From positions 62,001-126,000 of the forward strand of contig NZ_SCSK01000035.1 in NCBI RefSeq assembly GCF_004297875.1: a stretch of DNA of 64,000 nt, in the 5' to 3' direction. The notes beneath the pieces were generated by a model that worked only from the letters and a program-made list of their open reading frames with translations, did no database searches and had not been told where the DNA came from. Positions within the stretch are counted from its first letter, which is position 1, and each line of letters opens with the position of its first letter. The DNA comes from Pandoraea sp. (GTDB lineage Bacteria > Pseudomonadota > Gammaproteobacteria > Burkholderiales > Burkholderiaceae). Position numbers and translations under genes: made by a program. Shown here piece after piece: positions 57,719 to 64,000 of this stretch.

Positions 57719-57732
57719 CTGCACCAATGCAG
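57719..57732. promoter_or_regulatory. CTGCA-CCAA-TGCAG dyad, candidate PhaR operator
   Basis: A perfect 5-bp inverted repeat with four-base spacer, 12 bp past the -10 box, where a bound repressor would block transcription. PhaR repressors of other PHB producers bind sites of this kind in phasin promoters. No phaR gene is in the window, so this is inference. Confidence 0.45.
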
Positions 57733-57833
57733 CACACAGCGAGATGGCCCGAACCGTGTTTTCACCCTTAAGTGAAAACCAAAGACCAGCAAACACGGAG
57801 TGGGACACAATTTTTCTGCCTCAGGAGAAAGCA

Positions 57834-58391
57834 ATGTCATTTTTGACCCCGGAACAACTGGCCTCGGCTCACAAAGCCAACCTCGAAACCCTGTTCGGTT
57901 TGACCAACAAAGCCTTCGAAGGCATTGAGAAGCTGGTCGAGCTGAATCTACAAGTCGTCAAGACCACGCTGGAAGAAGGTGCGAGCAACGCACAGAAAGC
58001 CCTGACGGCGAAGGACCCCCAAGAATTCCTGGCCCTGCAGGCAAATCTGGTGCAGCCGGCTGCCGAGAAGGTTCTCGCGTATGGTCGTCACTTGTATGAG
58101 ATCGCTTCGAACACTCAAGCCGAATTCAGCAAAGTTGCCGAATCGCAGCTGGCTGAAAACTCGCAGAAGCTGCAGTCGATGGTCGACAACATTGCCAAGA
58201 ACGCGCCCGCTGGTTCGGAATCCGCCGTGGCCGTCGTGAAGTCCGCCATCAGTGCCGCCAACAGCGCCTATGACAGCGTTCACAAAGCGACCAAGCAAGC
58301 CGTCGAACTGGCCGAAACCAATTTCGCCGCAGCCACCAATGTGGCCACCAAGGCCGCCCAGCAAGCTTCTTCGCGCGCTGCCAAAAAATAA
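57834..58391 (+). CDS. phaP: Phasin (PHA granule-associated protein)
   Basis: A 185-residue protein of the PhaP/phasin_2 family, starting [20 protein letters not shown]. It is mostly amphipathic helix with an Ala/Lys-rich tail and no cysteine. Phasins coat polyhydroxyalkanoate granules and control their size. AGGAGAAAGCA precedes the ATG. The upstream open frame to 57642 is not translated, since the strong Shine-Dalgarno fits only this start. It indicates that the host stores PHB. Confidence 0.93.
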   Translation: MSFLTPEQLASAHKANLETLFGLTNKAFEGIEKLVELNLQVVKTTLEEGASNAQKALTAKDPQEFLALQANLVQPAAEKVLAYGRHLYEIASNTQAEFSKVAESQLAENSQKLQSMVDNIAKNAPAGSESAVAVVKSAISAANSAYDSVHKATKQAVELAETNFAAATNVATKAAQQASSRAAKK

Positions 58392-58455
58392 GCGCACGCA
58401 CCCTTGAATTTGCGCTGCGCGCCTTCATCTGGGCGCCAGTCAGAGTTGTCTCCTC

Positions 58456-58503
58456 GGTACCTCACAGGTACCCTTTGAACCCGGCACATTGCCGGGTTTT
58501 TTT
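58456..58503 (+). terminator. Intrinsic terminator of the phasin gene
   Basis: AACCCGGC (58478-58485) pairs with GCCGGGTT (58491-58498), followed by a run of T. A second small dyad GGTACC-TCACA-GGTACC (58456-58472) lies just upstream. Confidence 0.9.
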
Positions 58504-58874
58504 ATGCCCGGCGTTATCCCGTCAAGTGGGACACAGTCCCGTCCCGCCTGTCCTTGTCATGCCTGCACGCTAATCTGGCCGTCGCACGAAACGCCTCCTC
58601 CCGTCTGAATCCGATGTTTGGGAGCAATCCCATATTTCAGCATCAAGCCAAAGAATATTCTTAACTCGCTGCCGGACTTCGGGGCACGAGTACACGAATA
58701 AATGACGCTTCGCACCATTCAAGTCTCTTGCGTCTTTTCTGTTTCTCGCGACCTCGATCCGGCACATCAGCCAATCCCCCGGGAGAGCAATACGTTTTCG
58801 CGGCATGGCTGAGGGCGCGGCCCCGGTCGATTGGGCGCCGCTTTCCTGGACCGTTGATTCACCCGACTCAACCC
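58504..58874. other. Leader region of the fimbrial operon
   Basis: 371 bp between the phasin terminator and the first fimbrial gene, without an intact gene. Apart from the possible LuxR remnant it should contain the fimbrial promoter. No strong -35/-10 pair stood out. Confidence 0.5.
58570..58770 (-). pseudogene. Possible remnant of a LuxR/NarL-type regulator
   Basis: On the minus strand a segment reads AKRHLFVYSCPEVRQRVKNI followed by LWLDAE. It resembles the LuxR-type recognition region (a typical member reads like IARHLFVSEGTVRxHVKNIL then xKLDAE) with small insertions and deletions. The surrounding frame has no other recognisable domain, so if real it is a decayed C-terminus. It lies directly upstream of the fimbrial operon, where FimZ/BvgA-type regulators often sit. 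The match is by eye and may be chance. Confidence 0.3.
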
Positions 58875-59567
58875 ATGGCTCGTCTTCATCAAACGATCGC
58901 TCTTGCCTTGCTCGCGACAACGTGCGGCAGCCTGCATGCGCGCACCGCTGATTTCGATATCGGCGTTACTGTCGTGCCGTCGGCCTGCAGCATTTTGCTC
59001 AACCGCCAGGGAGTCATCAACTACGGTGATATTCCACGACATCGCCTCAACAAGACCCGCGTGACCGCACTGTACCCGCACGTGCTGAACGTGACGATCA
59101 GTTGCCAGCAACCGACGCGCTTCGCGGTAAGGCTCAAGGACGAACGGGCTGCTTCAGCGCTGCAATGCAATGCGGGTGACGGCTGCCCGGTTTTGCGCGA
59201 CGACCAAAATGCAGTGATTCGCGATTACGTGCCATACGGTCTTGGTTTCGCGAACGGCAAGAAGATCGGCGGATTCGTCATGAGCATGGCCAATAACGGT
59301 TATCAGCGCACCGACAAACTGTGGGCGCAGATCCTCATGTCCAACAATAACGGCAGAACGTGGAGTGTCCCGCGCTGGGATCAAAAGCCCATGGCGAACG
59401 CGGCCGACTGGGTGAGCTGGTCGCTCGGCGCAGATCAGCCCTCGGCACAGCCGGGCGTGTTTCTCACGCTCAAGGTCGAGCCATTGATCAACCCGCTCGA
59501 CTCCCTGCCTTCCAATCAGGTCATTGAACTCGACGGTTTGGCCAGCTTTACCGTCGAGTATTTGTGA
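58875..59567 (+). CDS. DUF1120-domain fimbrial subunit
   Basis: A 230-residue secreted protein with signal peptide MARLHQTIALALLATTCGSL (cleavage near LHA). The mature part has the DUF1120 layout: a first cysteine in VVPSACSILLNRQGVINYGD, a second in VTISCQQPTRFAVRLKDERA, and the closing beta-strand LDGLASFTVEYL. DUF1120 proteins are beta-rich subunits encoded with chaperone-usher systems and probably form the pilus or its tip. First gene of a four-gene operon. Confidence 0.8.
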   Translation: MARLHQTIALALLATTCGSLHARTADFDIGVTVVPSACSILLNRQGVINYGDIPRHRLNKTRVTALYPHVLNVTISCQQPTRFAVRLKDERAASALQCNAGDGCPVLRDDQNAVIRDYVPYGLGFANGKKIGGFVMSMANNGYQRTDKLWAQILMSNNNGRTWSVPRWDQKPMANAADWVSWSLGADQPSAQPGVFLTLKVEPLINPLDSLPSNQVIELDGLASFTVEYL

Positions 59568-59612
59568 GCCGGACATCAACTTCATTTCTTCTCTTCAAAT
59601 CACGGCGGCAGC

Positions 59613-60323
59613 ATGAAAAAACGACTTCTTTCTCACAGCATTGCGCTCTCCCTGCTCGCGGCAAATCTCGCGCACGCCTCCGGCATGCTGCCGGAGACCT
59701 CTGTCGTGATCGTCAACGAAGCCGATGGTGAAGGTGTGATCAACGTCAAGAACACCGATCCGACGCCATCGTTGCTCTACACGGCGATCGAGGATATTCC
59801 CGAAGACACGGCTGACCTGATCGTCGCGTCGCCGCCGGTTGCGCGCGTCGAGAGCGGGCAAAACCAGTTGGTACGCTTTATTTTGCAAAGCGATCAGCCG
59901 CTCGAGACCGAGCGCATGAAACGTGTGACGTTCGAGGGCATTCCGCAGAAGCACGAGGGGGCGAGTCAGGTAAAGGTCGTCATCCGGCAGAACCTGCCGC
60001 TCATTATCCGCCCCAAACATCTCGCGCCGGATCGCCAGCCCTGGCTGCATCTGCAGTGGGCCGTCGCAGGCGAGCAACTGACCGTGAGCAACCCGAGCCC
60101 TTACGTCGTCAGACTTGCCCAGGCCGTGCGCGTCTTGCCGGCGGATCGCGAAGCCGCATTGCCCAAGTCCTATATCCTGCCTGGCGAAAAAATCATGCTC
60201 ACGACCGATCGAAGCACGGCATCCAAGGCGCTCAAAGTCCGCTTGTTGCCCTCCACCGCGTATGGCTACGCAGCCGGCTCGGTCGAGATGCCCGTGAACC
60301 AGACGACCCAGCCCGCCAAGTAA
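59613..60323 (+). CDS. Periplasmic fimbrial chaperone (PapD-like)
   Basis: A 236-residue chaperone with signal peptide MKKRLLSHSIALSLLAANLA. The two immunoglobulin-like domains show SVVIVNEADGEGVINVKNTD, SPPVARVESGQNQLVRFILQ (subunit-capping strand) and KVVIRQNLPLIIRPKHLAPD, followed by VSNPSPYVVRLAQAVRVLP. It caps subunits by donor-strand complementation and delivers them to the usher encoded 4 bp downstream. Confidence 0.9.
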   Translation: MKKRLLSHSIALSLLAANLAHASGMLPETSVVIVNEADGEGVINVKNTDPTPSLLYTAIEDIPEDTADLIVASPPVARVESGQNQLVRFILQSDQPLETERMKRVTFEGIPQKHEGASQVKVVIRQNLPLIIRPKHLAPDRQPWLHLQWAVAGEQLTVSNPSPYVVRLAQAVRVLPADREAALPKSYILPGEKIMLTTDRSTASKALKVRLLPSTAYGYAAGSVEMPVNQTTQPAK

Positions 60324-60327
60324 GCTT

Positions 60328-63150
60328 ATGAAACGCGCCATTCGACCCGCGCCGGGGCGCGGGCAGGCCCCCTTTCGCCCAAATTTCGGCACTGCGTCGC
60401 TTGCCCGTCGCCTCGGCGTGCTGTTGGTCACGGCCCTGGTCTGTCATGGCACACTGAGCGCCTCACAACCGGAAGCCGGTCACGTCAAGTTCGACAGCGA
60501 CATGCTCAAGGCGCGCGGCATCGATCCGGCCACTGCCGTCTATTTCAGTCAGGCGGCGCGCTTCAGGCCGGGTACGTCGCCCGTCACCCTGACCGTCAAC
60601 GGCATGCGCAAGGGGACCGTCGACGCCCGCTTCGGTACCCACGGCGAACTCTGTTTCGATCGCGAATTGCTCGATCGCGCCGGGCTGCGGGTGCCTGGAG
60701 AGCTGCCGGCAGCGCCACCCGCGAACGTGCCAGCCGCGCCGGACGCACTGCCGCCCCGACCCGCTCCCAGCGCCGTCGGTTCATCGGTATGGCCGCTCGA
60801 ACCCAATGCACTGGCTGAGGATGGCGCCAGTGTCGACATTGCCGCCGCCAGTCATCGCGGCGGCGATCGCCAAGGCGATGGCAAAACCATCAAGGCCCCA
60901 CGCGCCGGCGACGCGCCTGCACGCGGGGATACGCCCGTTGCGCCAGCCGAGATCGATGTTTCGGTGGCGGGCGATGCAACTGCCAATGCACGGCCTGCCT
61001 GCTACGACTACCGGCTGGCCTATCCACAAACCGTGGTGACGCTTCACCCCAACGAAGCGGCCATCGAATTGATCGTACCGGGCGAAGCACTGCGCGCGCC
61101 CGAGACCACGCTCTCGGGATATACCACCGGAGGCACCGCGGCGTTACTGAACTATGACATCCAGGCGTCGGACAATCGTGCGTGGGGCAAGGTCAATCGC
61201 TATGCCGTGGCCGCCACCGATGTGGGCTTCAATAGTGGCGACTGGCTCGTGCGCAGCCGCCAGACCTTCACCCAGCTCAACGGAAAATCGAGCTGGAATT
61301 ATCTTCACACTTACGTGCAACGCACCTTCGTCGATGCCAGATCGATCATGCAGGCGGGCGAAATCACGCTCGGCAGTTCGCTGTTCGCAGGCATTCCTTT
61401 GCACGGCGTTCAGCTCATGCCCGAGCGGGCCTTGACGGAGGCCGCGTCGGCCAGCGCAGGGGCCGTGGTGCGCGGCATTGCGCAAACCCAGGCACGCGTC
61501 GAAGTCCATCAAAATGGCTCGCTGGTGTACTCCACGCTGGTGCCGCCCGGCCCTTTCGTGCTGGATCGCCTGCCGCTGCTCAGCGGCACCGGCGACCTGC
61601 AGGTCACGGTCATCGAGGCTACTGGCGAGCGACGCCAATTTACCGTACCTGCCGCGTCGTTCATGAATCACGGCATCGGCGCGCCGCAGGGCTTCTCGGT
61701 GGCCGTGGGCAAGGTGCGTCGCCCCGGAGGCAAGTCCGTCAGGCGCGGACGCGACATGCCCACGCCCTGGGTACTCAGTGCCAATCGCGGCTGGGCGCTG
61801 AGCCGCAACATCAATGCGGCAACCGGCTTATTGGTCACCAACCACTACCAGGCGCTGGGTCTGAGTCTCGACGCCAGGCTAATGGCCAACGCCACCGCGG
61901 CGATGCGGGTGTTACTGACGCGCGACAACGAACAGCGAGCTACTGGTACACAGATCACCGGTGGCCTGAATGCACGCTTGAGCGAGAATCTGTCCGCTTC
62001 GCTGTCGGCCACCCTGCAAACCTCGGGGTACCGCGGGCCGCTTGAGCAACCTCAGCGCGTCCGCGCGCAATACACGGCATCGCTGGCCTGGAATGCGGCT
62101 CGCGCGGGCGGCATGATGCTCAGCTACAGCCGTGCCACCTCCAGCAACGCGGGCCAGACGAGCCGCTTTTTTGGCTCCTGGAGCAACACGTTCGGTCCGG
62201 CCAATGTTTCATTCAATGCCGAGCATGAAACCGGCGCACGCCGCCCACGCAGTGCCGTGTATATCAACCTCAGCCTTTCGCTCGGCAAGCGTTACGTCAG
62301 TGGGTTTGCCAGTCAAACCGGCGATACAACGCGCTATGGCGCTCGCTTTAGCGAAAACGTCAGTGAAACGTTGAATTACAATGCCTCGGTCACTTCGACC
62401 AGCGACGCACGGCGTGCCGCCCTAACGGCGAATCTGAACTACTTGCCGCGCTACACGCAACTCGGCGTCGGCTACGGCTACTTCGGCGCAGGCAGCCATG
62501 CCTTCTCGGCCAGCGTGCGCGGCAGCGCCGTGGCGCATCGCGGTGGTGTGACGTTTTCGCCCTACCCGGTGCAAGACACTTTCGGCATCGTCTCGGTGGG
62601 CGAGATTGCCGGCGCGAAAATCCACACCCCGAGCGGGCCGGCGTGGACCGATGCCTGGGGCCGTGCCGTGGTTCCCGCGCTGCCGGCATACAGCGAAGCG
62701 CAACTGCAGCTGGCGACGACAGGCTTGCCGCGCAATATCGATGTAAAAAATGGTTCGTACACCCTAAAAGCGGGGCATGGATCCGTGAATTTCGTCGATT
62801 TCGAAGTCAGCCAGGTGCGACGGCTGTTGCTGAATGTGACTCTGCCCGACGGCCGCATGCCAGCCAAAGGCGCATCGGTCGTCGATAGCCGGGGTAATTT
62901 TGTCACCGCGGTGAACGGCAAAGGCAAAATATTTTTGAATCAGGGCAAGCCCAAATCAGCTTTGCGAGTCAAGCTCGATGAACAGCGCCATTGCGAACTG
63001 CGCTTCACGGTGCCGGAGAAGTTCGACGCTGGCCGATACTTCGAGGCTGTCGACGCGGTTTGCCAACCGCTGGCGCCGACGGCCGCTGCCGCAGAAGCTG
63101 CGGCGTCGGCCGCGACCAATCCCACGGAGCCGCTCCATGAAAATCTTTAA
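60328..63150 (+). CDS. Fimbrial outer-membrane usher
   Basis: A 940-residue usher. Signal peptide about 1-46, then the N-terminal chaperone-binding domain (VKFDSDMLKARGIDPATAVY with the disulfide half GELCFDRELLDRAGL), interrupted by an Ala/Pro/Gly-rich insertion at about 124-222, then the second cysteine in ARPACYDYRL. The beta-barrel follows, with plug-domain elements (LPPGPFVLDRLPLL-like VPPGPFVLDRLPLLSGTGDL), and two C-terminal domains end at AVCQPLAP. A low-complexity Ala tail closes the protein. It overlaps the next gene by 14 bp. Confidence 0.9.
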   Translation: MKRAIRPAPGRGQAPFRPNFGTASLARRLGVLLVTALVCHGTLSASQPEAGHVKFDSDMLKARGIDPATAVYFSQAARFRPGTSPVTLTVNGMRKGTVDARFGTHGELCFDRELLDRAGLRVPGELPAAPPANVPAAPDALPPRPAPSAVGSSVWPLEPNALAEDGASVDIAAASHRGGDRQGDGKTIKAPRAGDAPARGDTPVAPAEIDVSVAGDATANARPACYDYRLAYPQTVVTLHPNEAAIELIVPGEALRAPETTLSGYTTGGTAALLNYDIQASDNRAWGKVNRYAVAATDVGFNSGDWLVRSRQTFTQLNGKSSWNYLHTYVQRTFVDARSIMQAGEITLGSSLFAGIPLHGVQLMPERALTEAASASAGAVVRGIAQTQARVEVHQNGSLVYSTLVPPGPFVLDRLPLLSGTGDLQVTVIEATGERRQFTVPAASFMNHGIGAPQGFSVAVGKVRRPGGKSVRRGRDMPTPWVLSANRGWALSRNINAATGLLVTNHYQALGLSLDARLMANATAAMRVLLTRDNEQRATGTQITGGLNARLSENLSASLSATLQTSGYRGPLEQPQRVRAQYTASLAWNAARAGGMMLSYSRATSSNAGQTSRFFGSWSNTFGPANVSFNAEHETGARRPRSAVYINLSLSLGKRYVSGFASQTGDTTRYGARFSENVSETLNYNASVTSTSDARRAALTANLNYLPRYTQLGVGYGYFGAGSHAFSASVRGSAVAHRGGVTFSPYPVQDTFGIVSVGEIAGAKIHTPSGPAWTDAWGRAVVPALPAYSEAQLQLATTGLPRNIDVKNGSYTLKAGHGSVNFVDFEVSQVRRLLLNVTLPDGRMPAKGASVVDSRGNFVTAVNGKGKIFLNQGKPKSALRVKLDEQRHCELRFTVPEKFDAGRYFEAVDAVCQPLAPTAAAAEAAASAATNPTEPLHENL
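60697..60993 (+). other. Low-complexity insertion inside the usher N-terminal domain
   Basis: Codons 124-222 of the usher encode about 99 residues rich in Ala, Pro, Gly and Asp between the conserved CFDRELLDRAGL and ACYDYRL segments. In ushers such as FimD the corresponding linker is only about 20 residues. The reading frame is intact, so this is an in-frame expansion. Confidence 0.7.
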
Positions 63151-63733
63151 CCTTCGCACCGTGCGGTGGCTGGCGCTGCCCACTACCGCAGTCATCACTG
63201 CGCTGGTCGCCGTGCCGTCACGTGCCGATCATGCCGAGTGCAAGCTCGTGCTCAACCAGCCTTCGATCGAATACGGCCAATTGACCCGAGGGCAATTGCT
63301 CGATTACGCGTCGGCATCGGGCGAGGCATCGCTCGACCCTAGATTCATCACACTGACGGCGACCTGCGGCAAGCCTGCCTCCATGAGCCTTTTTTTGCGC
63401 AGCGCAGCGGCCGATACGGAGCGCTTCCGCTTTGCCGAGCATGGCAGCTATACGGTCCGCCTGAGTGAGGCCCGTCTGGATGGTCAGCCAGTGCACTTGA
63501 GCGAGGTGAGTGCCGGTGGCCCCGGCCCTCTGATTGTGTCGCGATCCGAAACGACACTCCAGCTCAAACCCGGCTTCGGCGCTGCGCTGACCGCCCTCGA
63601 CGGACAACCGGCCGTGGGCAGTCATTTGACCGCTCGAGTAGAAGTTCAGACCCGCATACCGGTCGAAGCCACGCGGGTATCCGGCATGCAGCGCTGGCAG
63701 GGCCGTGGCACCTTTGAACTGATCACGCGGTAA
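63137..63733 (+). CDS. DUF1120-like fimbrial subunit, probable tip or adhesin component
   Basis: A 198-residue secreted protein starting MKIFNLRTVRWLALPTTAVI, with a signal peptide ending near VPSRA. It has DUF1120-like features: a first cysteine in HAECKLVLNQPSIEYGQLTR, a second in ITLTATCGKPASMSLFLRSA, and the closing strand WQGRGTFELITR. It overlaps the usher stop by 14 bp, so expression is coupled. Being last and divergent from the first subunit, it may be the tip or adhesin (inference). Confidence 0.75.
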   Translation: MKIFNLRTVRWLALPTTAVITALVAVPSRADHAECKLVLNQPSIEYGQLTRGQLLDYASASGEASLDPRFITLTATCGKPASMSLFLRSAAADTERFRFAEHGSYTVRLSEARLDGQPVHLSEVSAGGPGPLIVSRSETTLQLKPGFGAALTALDGQPAVGSHLTARVEVQTRIPVEATRVSGMQRWQGRGTFELITR

Positions 63734-63775
63734 GGAGCCCGTGAATTCGGGCGCCGCGGCAGGTTGGCGCGCAGC

Positions 63776-64000
63776 TTAGTTGTAGACCAACTCCAACGTG
63801 GACAAGCCGTCCAACGGAATATCCGCACCCAGCGGCAAGTCGGAGAGCCTGTTCGCATAGGCGTCGACCTGGATCTTGCCAACGAGTTTGGTGAATGCGC
63901 TCGGATTGGTGCCCACACCTTCGGCCCACGCAAACACATCGCCGCTCTTCATGACGAAGCCGTCGCCGCTTTTCACCCAGTTGCTGCCATCCTGACGCAG
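63776..64000 (-). CDS. C-terminal fragment of an unrecognised protein (runs off the window)
   Basis: The last 74 residues of a protein read from the window edge, for example KSGDVFAWAEGVGTNPSAFT and closing with PLDGLSTLELVYN. The composition (Gly, Asp, Val, Asn) and Ser-Gly-Asp repeats suggest an extracellular beta-structured protein, but no family is recognised. It is convergent with the fimbrial operon. A role in the same surface system cannot be judged from this piece. Confidence 0.6.
   Translation of the reverse strand: MRQDGSNWVKSGDGFVMKSGDVFAWAEGVGTNPSAFTKLVGKIQVDAYANRLSDLPLGADIPLDGLSTLELVYN

Larger units (their letters stand above)
57412..57833. other. Divergent regulatory region nitroreductase / phasin
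   Basis: 422 bp with no gene recognised. The nitroreductase promoter should lie close to 57412-57500, and the phasin promoter with its candidate operator is at 57679-57732. Several TGCA tetramers are clustered between 57705 and 57732. Confidence 0.55.

Noticed and set aside
1..64000. CRISPR arrays, insertion sequences, prophage or integrative element boundaries
   Set aside because: No regularly spaced repeats, transposase, integrase or tRNA-end duplications were seen. The single tRNA gene has no adjacent integrase or repeated 3' end.

Overview
The window looks like a chromosomal segment of a Burkholderiaceae beta-proteobacterium, probably Burkholderia- or Pandoraea-like. The genus cannot be fixed from the sequence alone. 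Reasons are the high GC content, the odhA-odhB-lpdA-zapE gene order, the Burkholderia-style Tad pilus gene order ending in a sigma-54 activator and a DUF2968 gene, a PhaP phasin, an aat-bpt pair, and a proteobacterial-type gshA. No insertion sequence, prophage, integrase or CRISPR array was seen. Most of the window is ordinary chromosome.

Layout. 0-6.6 kb: the 5' end of a LysR regulator divergent from a drug-type MFS exporter, then an OPT-family transporter, the potassium transporter Kup and a DUF2968 protein. 6.7-19.7 kb, minus strand: a complete Tad/Flp pilus locus (flp, tadV, tadE, cpaB, cpaC, cpaE/tadZ, tadA, tadB, tadC, tadD, a DUF3613 gene, tadG) followed by a sigma-54-dependent activator. 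19.7-20.9 kb: an unusually long regulatory region. 20.9-24.3 kb, plus strand: two tandem paralogous glycine-rich repeat lipoproteins and a MarR regulator. 24.4-28.6 kb: DUF2147, a RES/Xre toxin-antitoxin pair, DUF2939, a possible small secreted protein and zapE. 28.7-34.5 kb: the 2-oxoglutarate dehydrogenase operon. 34.9-38.5 kb: sulfite reductase cysJI. 38.5-46.4 kb: a small lipoprotein, PBP1A, an AraC regulator next to azlCD, gshA and a LysE exporter. 46.8-50.2 kb: initiator tRNA, Nudix, aat, bpt and pyrD. 50.4-55.2 kb: an amino-acid binding protein and permease without an ATPase, lutB/lutA without lutC, and an IclR regulator. 55.3-58.4 kb: a PBP7-like endopeptidase, a nitroreductase and a phasin. 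58.5-63.7 kb: a chaperone-usher operon with DUF1120 subunits. 63.8-64.0 kb: the C-terminus of an unrecognised protein.

The most interesting part is 19.7-23.6 kb. Between the Tad operon and the divergent repeat-lipoprotein pair there is a near-consensus sigma-54 promoter (20563-20578, plus strand). About 190 bp upstream of it lies an 18-bp perfect palindrome with further GTAAC half-sites (20363-20402), which is where an enhancer site for a sigma-54 activator would be expected. The Tad operon itself encodes such an activator, with an intact GAFTGA loop (6671-8080). I infer, without proof, that the pilus and the two surface lipoproteins form one co-regulated cell-surface programme. A hairpin followed by a T-run in the long leader of the lipoprotein transcript may add an attenuation step or define a small RNA.

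Other points worth checking are an extra low-complexity segment of about 100 residues in the usher N-terminal domain, a possible decayed LuxR-type regulator in front of the fimbrial operon, a hairpin that would bury the azlC Shine-Dalgarno, and candidate operators in front of the phasin and amino-acid-uptake genes.
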